Source: JBJHCA01 sp050485785 (GTDB lineage Bacteria > Bacteroidota > Bacteroidia > Chitinophagales > Saprospiraceae). Taken from it: DNA of 64,000 nt. Below, one piece after another: positions 54,256 to 62,352 of the stretch (the stretch's first letter is position 1; each line of letters begins with the position of its first letter). Position numbers and translations under genes: made by a program. The stretch covers positions 5,983 to 69,982 of the forward strand of contig JBJHCA010000004.1 of assembly GCA_050485785.1 (NCBI GenBank), in the 5' to 3' direction. A model generated the notes under the pieces. It saw nothing but the letters and a program-made list of their open reading frames with translations. It was not told where the DNA came from and did not search any database.

Positions 54256-55491
54256 ATGTATGATTCCATATATAGTTTATCGGTTTATGTGATTCATGTC
54301 TTCATGCACCTGGCGGCATGGTTCCATCCAAAAGCCCGCAACAGGATCAGATTGTTGAAAACTATTCCTCTGCCAACAACATATCCCTCGCAGGCAAAAA
54401 GGTATTGGTTTCATTGTGCTTCACTGGGCGAATACGAAATGGTCAAACCTCTGATCGGGCTGTTTCGCACCAACGATCCAGACTGCTATATTGCAGTCAG
54501 TTTTTATTCACCTTCCGGATTTTTACACAAAGGATCTAATGAAGATGTAAACTGGTTTGGCTTGCTTCCAGCAGACACACCATCCCGGGCAGCACAGTGG
54601 GTAAATTGTCTGCAGCCGGATTTAGCCGTGTTTGTAAAATATGAGTTCTGGCTCAATCTGCTGAAAACTCTTCAACGCAAACAGATCCCGACCGTTTTGA
54701 TAGCTGCACGTTTCAATGAAGGACATCGTGGATTTTTTTACAAAATACACCTTAATAAAGCGCTTTCGTGTTTCTCATTGATCCTCACTGCAAACCGCAC
54801 CAGCCTGGCATGGTTAAATCAACTAAGTATCAAAGCCGCCTTCGGTGGTGATCCCCGGGTCGACTCCATTATCAGCAAAATGTCAAGTACCCGGCTCACC
54901 CGAAGTACTACAGAAACGCCCTATAATCCGGCAATGGTCTGGGGAAGTATTTGGCCTTCCGATGCTCATCTTCTCAGCAAAATGATCAGTGATCCGGATT
55001 TGGCTCATTGGCGACATATCATTGTACCGCATGAAACTGACGATTCAAGTATCAAAATATTGATATCAAAAGCTGACATCAAAGAATTATACTCACTGGA
55101 TAGCACGGGCGAAGCGGAAAAAAGAATTCACGTGGTCAACTATGTGGGTAAACTGCTCAGTTTATACGGTAAAGCCGAAACAGCCTACGTGGGAGGTGGA
55201 TTTGGAAAAGGTGTTCACAATGTGCTGGAGCCGGCATGGTGGCAAATCCCGGTACTGTTTGGTCCAAAATACAGTAAAGACCCTGCTGCCGCAAATTGGG
55301 TCAGCGACGGAATGGCTTTCCCGGTAAGGAATTATGATGAGTTTAAAAATCGCCTGAAAGATTCATTGTCTAAAACGCAACGGGAGCGCATCGCCGTTTA
55401 CCAGGCGGAGTATTTTACCCAATGTGAAAACACGAGCAGGAAAATCTACTCGGCAATACAAAGTTTGTTAAGCAGGCTACAGGTTAACTAA
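54256..55491 (+). CDS. waaA: 3-deoxy-D-manno-octulosonic acid transferase (Kdo transferase)
   Basis: 411 residues. An N-terminal hydrophobic segment anchors it to the inner membrane; HCASLGEYEMVKPLI matches the conserved acceptor-side HxASLGE of WaaA, VFVKYEFWLNLL and YVGGGFGKGVHNVLEPAWWQIPVLFGP match the glycosyltransferase family 30 donor site. It adds Kdo to lipid A precursor. Confidence 0.93.
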   Translation: MYDSIYSLSVYVIHVFMHLAAWFHPKARNRIRLLKTIPLPTTYPSQAKRYWFHCASLGEYEMVKPLIGLFRTNDPDCYIAVSFYSPSGFLHKGSNEDVNWFGLLPADTPSRAAQWVNCLQPDLAVFVKYEFWLNLLKTLQRKQIPTVLIAARFNEGHRGFFYKIHLNKALSCFSLILTANRTSLAWLNQLSIKAAFGGDPRVDSIISKMSSTRLTRSTTETPYNPAMVWGSIWPSDAHLLSKMISDPDLAHWRHIIVPHETDDSSIKILISKADIKELYSLDSTGEAEKRIHVVNYVGKLLSLYGKAETAYVGGGFGKGVHNVLEPAWWQIPVLFGPKYSKDPAAANWVSDGMAFPVRNYDEFKNRLKDSLSKTQRERIAVYQAEYFTQCENTSRKIYSAIQSLLSRLQVN

Positions 55492-55508
55492 TGCCAGGGG
55501 CATTACGA

Positions 55509-55721
55509 TTATTCCGTGGAATCACTTTCACCGGATTTTTTCTGTGTGTGCTGTTTCAATTTTTTATCGTCGGTATTTCTGTTCAGAAACTCATTGAGTT
55601 TTCTGATGTCATAGCTTGTTTCAATTTCTCCCAGCTCATTGATCCGTATATCCAGCCCCTTTAAGTCATCATGTACTTTTGGCTTATTGCTTTCCACTTT
55701 TTTACTTCCTTTTTTAGCCAT
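55509..55721 (-). CDS. Small conserved protein downstream of gltX
   Basis: 70 residues from ATG 55721 (MAKKGSKKVES); the frame extends upstream into gltX but that part is not protein-like. The core VHDDLKGLDIRINELGEIETSYDIRKLNEFLNRNTDDKKL is compact, with a basic N-terminus and a charged tail. No function known. It begins 10 bases after the gltX stop. Confidence 0.7.
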   Translation of the reverse strand: MAKKGSKKVESNKPKVHDDLKGLDIRINELGEIETSYDIRKLNEFLNRNTDDKKLKQHTQKKSGESDSTE

Positions 55722-55731
55722 TTCCCGAATA

Positions 55732-57255
55732 TTAAAGTTGTTCAAACAGCTCCACGGCTTCGTGTAACCGATCCAGTGATTCGAGTCTTCCAATCAGTTC
55801 CATAACCTCAAATATATCCGGCCCCTGCAATACTCCGGCTATGGCAATGCGCACCAGCGGTAAAAATTCACCAAACTTGAGGTTGTGCTTCTCCATCGCT
55901 GTGATGGCGTGGGCTTTAATGGCTGTTGCATTAAAATGTTCTGAATCCTCAAGCAACCTGACCATCAACTTAAACGCTGCCGCAGAATACTCATTCCATT
56001 TTTTAGAAGCAGTTTTTTCATCTCTTTCAGATGGTCTTTCAAAAATAAACATCGCTTCTGTAAGCAGCTTGGTCAGTGTATCAACCCTGTTCTTCATCAG
56101 TCTTACTGTTCCGGGCCACAATACATCGGCAGTGCGCAACAACTCTGGAATTTCCAGGTGGTACAATGCATCAAGCAGTGCTTCATCATCTGTATGCTGT
56201 ATGTACTGCATGTTAAACCACAATGCCTTGTCATAATCAAATCTGGCACCGGACTTGTTCACTCTTTTCAGGTCAAACAAACTGATAATATCTTTTAAGG
56301 TCAATATCTCCCGGTCATCTCCAGGATTCCATCCCAGTAATGCCAGAAAATTGACCAGTGCTTCTGGTAAAAAGCCCGATTCTCTGTATCCAGGCCATTG
56401 TTGCTGCGTATCATCCGTCCATGATAAGGGAAACACAGGGAAACCGGCTTTCAGTCCATCGCGTTTGCTCAGCTTTCCTTTACCTGTTGGCTTCAGTAAA
56501 AGTGGAAGATGAGCAAACTCCGGCATGGTATTGCCCCAGCCAAAACACTGATACAAATACACATGTAATGGGGTACTGCTCAGCCATTCTTCTCCTCTGA
56601 TCACATGGCTGATCTCCATCAGGTGGTCGTCAACTACATTAGCTAAATGGTAAGTAGGAAACTCATCCTCTTTCCATAAAACCTTGTCATCCAACTCACT
56701 GCAATCAAATGACACCTTTCCTCGTATGGAATCCTCAAACTCTATTTTTCCCGACTCGGGCATTTTGATTCTTACTACAAAAGGTGTACCGGCATCAAGC
56801 ATGGTATCCAAAGTGTTGGCACTCATGTTGAGGCTGTTTTTCAACCTTCCTCTTACCCCTGCTCCATACCTGAAATGCTGGCCTTCTTGCAGACTCTGTT
56901 CGCGCAGCTCATCCAACTCTGCCTGGGTATCAAAAGCATAATAGGCATGACCGCTTTCAATGAGCTGCAATACGTATTCCCAATACAATCCCCGCCGCTC
57001 AGATTGCCTGTAAGGGCCAAAACTACCGGGGTTAGCCGGGCTTTCATCTGGTCGTATACCGCACCAGGTCAGGGCTTCCATGATATACTTCTCAGCCCCC
57101 TCAACCAATCTTTGCTGATCTGTATCTTCTATTCTCACTATAAACTGACCACCGTTCTTACGGGCAAAAAGGAAATTGTATAAGGCTGTTCTCAATCCAC
57201 CAATATGTAGCGGTCCGGTAGGGCTGGGAGCAAAACGTACCCGAAATTTTTTCAC
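55732..57255 (-). CDS. gltX: Glutamyl-tRNA synthetase
   Basis: 507 residues. Class I HIGH-type motif RFAPSPTGPLHIGG at 7-20, KLSKRDG as the KMSKS equivalent, and the GluRS-specific VDDHLMEISHVIRGEEWLSSTPLH. It charges tRNA-Glu. TAACTTTG on the minus strand at 57356-57349 is a -7-like box about 94 bases upstream without a good -33. Confidence 0.97.
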   Translation of the reverse strand: MKKFRVRFAPSPTGPLHIGGLRTALYNFLFARKNGGQFIVRIEDTDQQRLVEGAEKYIMEALTWCGIRPDESPANPGSFGPYRQSERRGLYWEYVLQLIESGHAYYAFDTQAELDELREQSLQEGQHFRYGAGVRGRLKNSLNMSANTLDTMLDAGTPFVVRIKMPESGKIEFEDSIRGKVSFDCSELDDKVLWKEDEFPTYHLANVVDDHLMEISHVIRGEEWLSSTPLHVYLYQCFGWGNTMPEFAHLPLLLKPTGKGKLSKRDGLKAGFPVFPLSWTDDTQQQWPGYRESGFLPEALVNFLALLGWNPGDDREILTLKDIISLFDLKRVNKSGARFDYDKALWFNMQYIQHTDDEALLDALYHLEIPELLRTADVLWPGTVRLMKNRVDTLTKLLTEAMFIFERPSERDEKTASKKWNEYSAAAFKLMVRLLEDSEHFNATAIKAHAITAMEKHNLKFGEFLPLVRIAIAGVLQGPDIFEVMELIGRLESLDRLHEAVELFEQL

Positions 57256-57398
57256 GATAAAAAAATTTGTGATTTATTAACTCAATGTATCAATAAGTAT
57301 TAAATTTACAGCAACTTAGCCATCAGATGGGCCAAATCTTCGCGGTGGCAAAGTTAATCATAAATCTCAACCGGCTTTAACCTTAAACCTATTCAGTT

Positions 57399-58043
57399 AT
57401 GTACCTGGTTAAAACTCCCCGGTTGGTGCAACATCTGTTCCCCAATTTTGTATGGAATTTCCCCGATACGGGCAGCCCCGAGATCTATTTCACTTTTGAT
57501 GACGGCCCCCACCCCGATGTCACTCCCTGGGTGCTGGAATCCTTAAACAGCTACAATGCTGAGGCTACTTTTTTTTCATTGGGGCAAAACATCGCAGCCA
57601 ACCCTGAGCTGTTTTCAGCTATTCGCAACGCAGGGCATACTGCAGGTAACCATTCTTACAGCCATCCCAATGGTTGGGAAACGGATTACATAGAATATTT
57701 CCACGATGTGCGCAAAGGTGCCCGGATTGCAGGCTCAGACCTTTTCAGACCACCATTTGGCAAACTGCTGCCCGGGCAGGCCAGGTTTCTTCAGCGACAT
57801 TACAAAATCATCATGTGGGATGTGCTCAGTGGTGACTTTGATGAAACCATCACACCTCAGCAATGCTACCGCAATGTTGTAAAGTATGCTGCCCCAGGAT
57901 CTATAGTCGTGTTTCACGATACACCCAGAGCATTGAAGAACCTGAAGTATGCGCTTCCAAAACTGCTCGACTATTTCGCTCAAAAAAACTTCACCTTTAA
58001 ATCCGTAAGCCCTGTTCCCGTTATTCGACGCAAATCAGCCTGA
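57399..58043 (+). CDS. Polysaccharide deacetylase (carbohydrate esterase 4, NodB fold)
   Basis: 214 residues. NodB motifs: TFDDGPHPD with Asp34 and Asp35, GNHSYSHP with metal ligands His85 and His89, and LFRPPFGK. No signal peptide is evident, so it may be cytoplasmic or membrane-associated. It probably removes acetyl groups from a chitin- or peptidoglycan-like polymer. TrmH-family gene follows after 22 bases. Confidence 0.9.
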   Translation: MYLVKTPRLVQHLFPNFVWNFPDTGSPEIYFTFDDGPHPDVTPWVLESLNSYNAEATFFSLGQNIAANPELFSAIRNAGHTAGNHSYSHPNGWETDYIEYFHDVRKGARIAGSDLFRPPFGKLLPGQARFLQRHYKIIMWDVLSGDFDETITPQQCYRNVVKYAAPGSIVVFHDTPRALKNLKYALPKLLDYFAQKNFTFKSVSPVPVIRRKSA

Positions 58044-58065
58044 GGTTTTCCTGTAACTTTGCCGG

Positions 58066-58599
58066 ATGAGAAAACTGACTGCTTCTGAAATGAATCGCCC
58101 GGATCCGGAAAGCTTTTTACGTAAAACCAAACTGCCCGTCACTATTGTACTCGATAATGTCCGCAGCGGCTTAAATGTAGGTTCAGTCTTCCGATCAGCA
58201 GATGCTTTCAATGTGGAACTGATCTGCCTGTGCGGAATAACCGCTAAACCGCCCCATCGCGAAATTCTGAAAACTGCATTGGGTGCTACAACTTCTGTAC
58301 GCTGGCAGTATTTTGAAACTACTGTTGCCTGTATTGAAACCCTCGCCGGTAAAGGATATTGCATTATTGGCATTGAGCAAACCGATCAAAGCACTCCTTT
58401 GCATGCCTTCGAAATAGCTCCTGACCTACCCTATGCACTTGTTTTTGGCAATGAAATTCGCGGAATTGACAATGATATCCTGCCCCGGCTTCATCAGGCT
58501 ATTGAGATCGCGCAGGAAGGCAGCAAGCACTCGCTCAATGTAGCTGTGTGCTCAGGTATTGTTCTATGGGAATTTTATAAAAAACTGAGTTTCCGTTAA
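58066..58599 (+). CDS. TrmH/SpoU-family RNA 2'-O-methyltransferase
   Basis: 177 residues. The SpoU pattern VLDNVRSGLNVGSVFRSADAF (Asn31, Arg33), LVFGNEIRGID and the C-terminal knot IEIAQEGSKHSLNVAVCSGIVLWEF are complete. No separate RNA-binding domain. tRNA or rRNA target unknown. A second Met at 58090 is an alternative start. Confidence 0.9.
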   Translation: MRKLTASEMNRPDPESFLRKTKLPVTIVLDNVRSGLNVGSVFRSADAFNVELICLCGITAKPPHREILKTALGATTSVRWQYFETTVACIETLAGKGYCIIGIEQTDQSTPLHAFEIAPDLPYALVFGNEIRGIDNDILPRLHQAIEIAQEGSKHSLNVAVCSGIVLWEFYKKLSFR

Positions 58600-58616
58600 T
58601 GGAGGCATGGTTTTTC

Positions 58617-58639
58617 TTTTTTATAGCTCTTTGTTGTGC
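58617..58639 (+). repeat. Dispersed TAGCTCTTTGT element, copy E
   Basis: T6, then ATAGCTCTTTGTTGTGC, exact over the 17-base right part of copy A. It fills most of the 58-base gap between the convergent TrmH and FkbM genes. Confidence 0.8.
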
Positions 58640-58657
58640 CAATTCCCCGATAAATCG

Positions 58658-59587
58658 TTACCCTGTTTTGATATAGACTATGTTGTCTGAATCGGTTTGT
58701 AGGCTCTCCACATAATCACCGGTTGAAATGGAAAGCAGTTCTGCTTCTCCTGCTGCTGATATCGAGTGGGCACGGTATCCCCATGCTACCAGTAGTGCAT
58801 CCGCTTCGCGGTGAGGTGTATTTCCCCTGCCAGAATGAGCAAATTCCATAATCACCACAGGGCTGTGTTCTGACAAACATTGCTCAAAACCCTTGATCAC
58901 TGAAAGTTCGCCGCCCTCCACGTCAAGCTTGATGACGTCGGGATAAATGTTATGAGCTGAAATCCAATCGTCCCCGCTAACAGTATCTACTTCAAATTCA
59001 CGAAACCTCACTCGCTTAAACCAGGTCTCTTCCGAATACATCTCCTTGTTCAGTGTATTGTATTCCGAATACAATACCGGAAACTCAAGCATGGACGTGG
59101 CACCGCTGTGGTCGCTGAATGCGGCATTTACAGGAATGATTCCCGGGTACCCGCCAACATTGAGGCTCAGCCACTCAAAAGTGGTCGGAGAGGGCTCTGC
59201 AGCTACTACCTTACCTTTTTCTCCAACAAAAAGATATCCCAAAAGAGAATAATACCCCATATGAGCACCAATATCAAAAAAATGCTGCCCCGGTTGCAAA
59301 TTGCTGATCATCCATGCTGCCAGGCGCAACTCTGAATCGTGACACTTCCCACCCGTTAGGTAAATGTCAAGCCCTGCCGGCAAATCAAGTTGCATCTGAG
59401 CCCCCCAGAAGGTTTTACAGCTTACCGGAGTTCCGTTGCCCGACAGCGGAAACCGAATATACCTGGCAAACATGCCCCGGAGGTATTTTAACGGTGCATC
59501 TGTAAACCGCGTCCACTTTGAGCCTGAAGCCAGGTGCTTCGTTTTTTGTAACAACTGAAAAAGCTTTTCCCGCCCGGTTACGGTCAT
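58658..59587 (-). CDS. FkbM-family methyltransferase
   Basis: 309 residues. A SAM motif I FFDIGAHMGYYSLLGY, then VVAAEPSPTTFEWL (motif II) and VIKLDVEGGELSVIKGFEQ (motif III of FkbM) are clear. FkbM proteins O-methylate sugars or polyketides; in this setting a cell-surface glycan is a likely substrate. Divergent from the flippase gene. Confidence 0.88.
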   Translation of the reverse strand: MTVTGREKLFQLLQKTKHLASGSKWTRFTDAPLKYLRGMFARYIRFPLSGNGTPVSCKTFWGAQMQLDLPAGLDIYLTGGKCHDSELRLAAWMISNLQPGQHFFDIGAHMGYYSLLGYLFVGEKGKVVAAEPSPTTFEWLSLNVGGYPGIIPVNAAFSDHSGATSMLEFPVLYSEYNTLNKEMYSEETWFKRVRFREFEVDTVSGDDWISAHNIYPDVIKLDVEGGELSVIKGFEQCLSEHSPVVIMEFAHSGRGNTPHREADALLVAWGYRAHSISAAGEAELLSISTGDYVESLQTDSDNIVYIKTG

Positions 59588-59640
59588 AATTCAGGGTATT
59601 TTATAGATTTTGAAAGGGCTGACGGGTCAGTCATGATGCG

Positions 59641-61143
59641 ATGAGGGCAGACATGGCTAAAGTGATTAATTTCATACATTTGGGCATTAAATTCCCCGGC
59701 TTGGTTATGAGCAGTAAATACTCGGCAAATTTAGCATTTCTTTTACTGGTCAATATCTTCATCAAGCCATTTTACCTCTTTGTCATAGATAGAGGTGTTC
59801 AGAATGCAACCGGCGAAACCTACGGCCTTTATGCAGCACTGCTCAGCAGTTCCCTTTTGTTTTACATTGTGCTGGACATAGGGCTCACTCACTACAATAA
59901 TCGCGAAGTTGCACAAAACAAACGGTCACTACTCGAAGGGCTTCCTAAAATGCTGGCCATAAAAGCCATACTGGCCGTGGTTTACCTCATTACAATGCTT
60001 GGCCTGGTTTTGGTTTTGCAATATGGATTAGCCGAAGTAAAATGGTTGATATGGCTAAGTATCAATCAGATCCTTCTATCGCTGATCCTGTTTTTTCGTT
60101 CCTGTATTTCAGGCTTGCAGCATTTTAAAGCTGATGCTATAGTATCGGTAACTGATAAGGTGCTGCTAATAATCATAGCCGGATCTTTGCTGATTCATTT
60201 CAGTAGTGGAAACTTCCCCATTGAATACTTTATTTATGCCCATACAATGGCTTACTGCGGTTCACTTCTGCTGACCATAGGCATATTATGGCCATGGCTG
60301 CGAAGGGTAAGCTGGCATCTTCCTGTTTTCCGCGAAGTATCCGGTTTTGTATGGAAATCGCTGCCTTACGCTTCAGTGATTTTACTGATGACCATGTATT
60401 ACCGCATCGACACCATCATGATAGAACGTTTACTACCTGCTCATGAATTACTGGAGACTGCTATTTATGCGGCAGCATTTCGTCAGATGGATGCAGCTCA
60501 GAATATAGCCATTCTTTTCACTGTGATCCTTCTTCCACTCTACGCACGCATGCTAAAGAGGAAACAAAATTTCATGGAAATTGCATCGGGATCATTTAAT
60601 CTGCTGGGTGTATTTGCACTTGTTTTGTTGCTGCCTTGCTGGTTTGTACCTGAAAAGATCATGGCATTTTTGTACCCGTCCTTGCCTGAGGATTACAGTG
60701 GCATGCTGCTGAGTATTCTCATGACGAGCTTTATACCTATGTGCTGCATTTTTATATACGGCACACTTCTTACAGCAGATGCACGCCTGAAACTGCTTAA
60801 TAAAATTGTACTGTTGGGTGCTTTGCTCAATGTGTCGCTCAACTTCTGGCTTATTCCTGAGTTTAAAGCCCTTGCTGCTGCATATACCAGCCTGGCCACA
60901 CAAAGCCTTATGGCCATACTTAAAATGTGGTTTGTTTATGTATTGTTTGGGCCGTTGATGCCGGCACATTATGCCCTCCGCTGGGTAGTCATGATCATGT
61001 TATCTATTGCCGGAAGCTGGCTGTTGTTTATGCTTGAATTTCCATGGTGGCTTTTTACAATTTCAAGTGCGGTATGTACGTTCGTGATGGCATGGGCGGC
61101 AGGAATTTTTAGCCTGAAAACCATTCGGTTTTTTCTACCCTGA
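59641..61143 (+). CDS. Polysaccharide/lipid-linked oligosaccharide flippase (Wzx-like, MOP superfamily)
   Basis: 500 residues, about 12-14 transmembrane segments spread over the whole length. The pattern ANLAFLLLVNIFIKPFYLFVIDRGVQNATG with a cytoplasmic N-terminus, YYRIDTIMIERLL and the long helix-rich C-terminal half fit the MATE/PST (Wzx) group. It would move undecaprenyl-linked repeat units across the inner membrane. Start could be 59641, 59653 or 59707. It heads a unit with wzz-like and ligase genes. Confidence 0.85.
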   Translation: MRADMAKVINFIHLGIKFPGLVMSSKYSANLAFLLLVNIFIKPFYLFVIDRGVQNATGETYGLYAALLSSSLLFYIVLDIGLTHYNNREVAQNKRSLLEGLPKMLAIKAILAVVYLITMLGLVLVLQYGLAEVKWLIWLSINQILLSLILFFRSCISGLQHFKADAIVSVTDKVLLIIIAGSLLIHFSSGNFPIEYFIYAHTMAYCGSLLLTIGILWPWLRRVSWHLPVFREVSGFVWKSLPYASVILLMTMYYRIDTIMIERLLPAHELLETAIYAAAFRQMDAAQNIAILFTVILLPLYARMLKRKQNFMEIASGSFNLLGVFALVLLLPCWFVPEKIMAFLYPSLPEDYSGMLLSILMTSFIPMCCIFIYGTLLTADARLKLLNKIVLLGALLNVSLNFWLIPEFKALAAAYTSLATQSLMAILKMWFVYVLFGPLMPAHYALRWVVMIMLSIAGSWLLFMLEFPWWLFTISSAVCTFVMAWAAGIFSLKTIRFFLP

Positions 61144-61209
61144 TAACACTAGACATTTTTTGGTACTTTTGCGGCGCTTTTTTAAGCCTGTAAACACATT
61201 TTTATACAT

Positions 61210-62352
61210 ATGGCTGAACATCAACAAGATCACCTGCTGCATATTTTTCAGGCCGTCTGGAAACGACGGATACTGATTATTACTGTTACTTTTGTAGTGG
61301 CTGTTCTGGCAGCAATCATCAGCTTACTGATGCCTAATTATTACCAGTCTGTGGCAGTTATCCATCCGGTCAGCCCGTCATTGAGTTCGCCTGGTCAAAT
61401 CTTTGGAACTTCTGCTACTGATCAGAAATACTTTGGCGATAAAGAGGATGTGGACCGCATTCTGACTTTGGCAGAATCCAGAGCCGTTACAGACCACCTT
61501 ATCCAAACATTCAGTCTTTATGACCATTACGGAATTGATCCCAATCGTGAAAAAGCACCCTTGCGCATCAGCAAACGTATCAATAAATTATACAAAGTGC
61601 AGAAAACCAGACTGGGCAATGTATCGCTCAGTGTAGAAGACAAAGATCCGCAAATTGCTGCGGCCATGGTCAACGAAGCTCACCGGTTTATTAATGCGCT
61701 CAATCAGGAGCTGATTCGCACCAATATGAACCAGATGCTCATTGCGTTTGAAGCCAACCTCAGTGACCAGAACAGTATCATCCGCAGCATGACCGATACT
61801 TTGATTATGCTCAGAAATCAATATGGTGTATATGATGTCTCGGCTCAAAGCGAACTGATCGCCACCATTATCGGAGAAGCTGAAGCGGCTATTCAGAATG
61901 CTGAAATTGAACTGGAATACCTGCGAAATTTTCCCGGAGCACGCAGGGATTCAATAGCCAAATACGAACGTATACTGCGCATCAACAGAAATTTGCTAAA
62001 TGCTTATACCGGCACTTCTGAAGGCAGGGTAAGTGCCCTGATGCATTTTAGCGAAGGTGTAGGCCGGATCAGAGTGCTGGAAGAACAGCTTGAAAACCTT
62101 GCCATGGAATCGAGCCGTAACCTCGAGAGGTACAACCGGCTTCGCTCTGCTCAGGCTGCAGATATACCGGGGATAATCGTACTTTCAGAAGGAGAGCTGC
62201 CTTTGGAAAAGCTTCGTCCAAAACGTTCCCTGATTGTTATCGGGGCTGCATTTGCAGCTTTCATTTTTAGCATTCTCGGAATTGCCACCGCCCAGGCTGG
62301 CAAAGAATACGCATGGGATGAATTACTCAGGGATCCTGCCAAAAAAGCATGA
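61210..62352 (+). CDS. Wzz-type chain-length determinant protein
   Basis: 380 residues. Transmembrane helix 1 at about residues 18-38, a periplasmic region with long helices (about 150-320), and helix 2 at about 343-362, with the PxxP-like segment before it (LPLEKLRPKRS). This is the Wzz/polysaccharide co-polymerase topology that controls O-antigen or capsule chain length. TACTTTTG at 61164-61171 is a possible -7 box. ATGA overlap joins it to the next gene. Confidence 0.85.
   Translation: MAEHQQDHLLHIFQAVWKRRILIITVTFVVAVLAAIISLLMPNYYQSVAVIHPVSPSLSSPGQIFGTSATDQKYFGDKEDVDRILTLAESRAVTDHLIQTFSLYDHYGIDPNREKAPLRISKRINKLYKVQKTRLGNVSLSVEDKDPQIAAAMVNEAHRFINALNQELIRTNMNQMLIAFEANLSDQNSIIRSMTDTLIMLRNQYGVYDVSAQSELIATIIGEAEAAIQNAEIELEYLRNFPGARRDSIAKYERILRINRNLLNAYTGTSEGRVSALMHFSEGVGRIRVLEEQLENLAMESSRNLERYNRLRSAQAADIPGIIVLSEGELPLEKLRPKRSLIVIGAAFAAFIFSILGIATAQAGKEYAWDELLRDPAKKA

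Noticed and set aside
54690..54715. Further element copy in waaA (TTTTGATAGCTGCACG)
   Set aside because: Only the first seven core bases match and the sequence is explained by coding for LIAARF.
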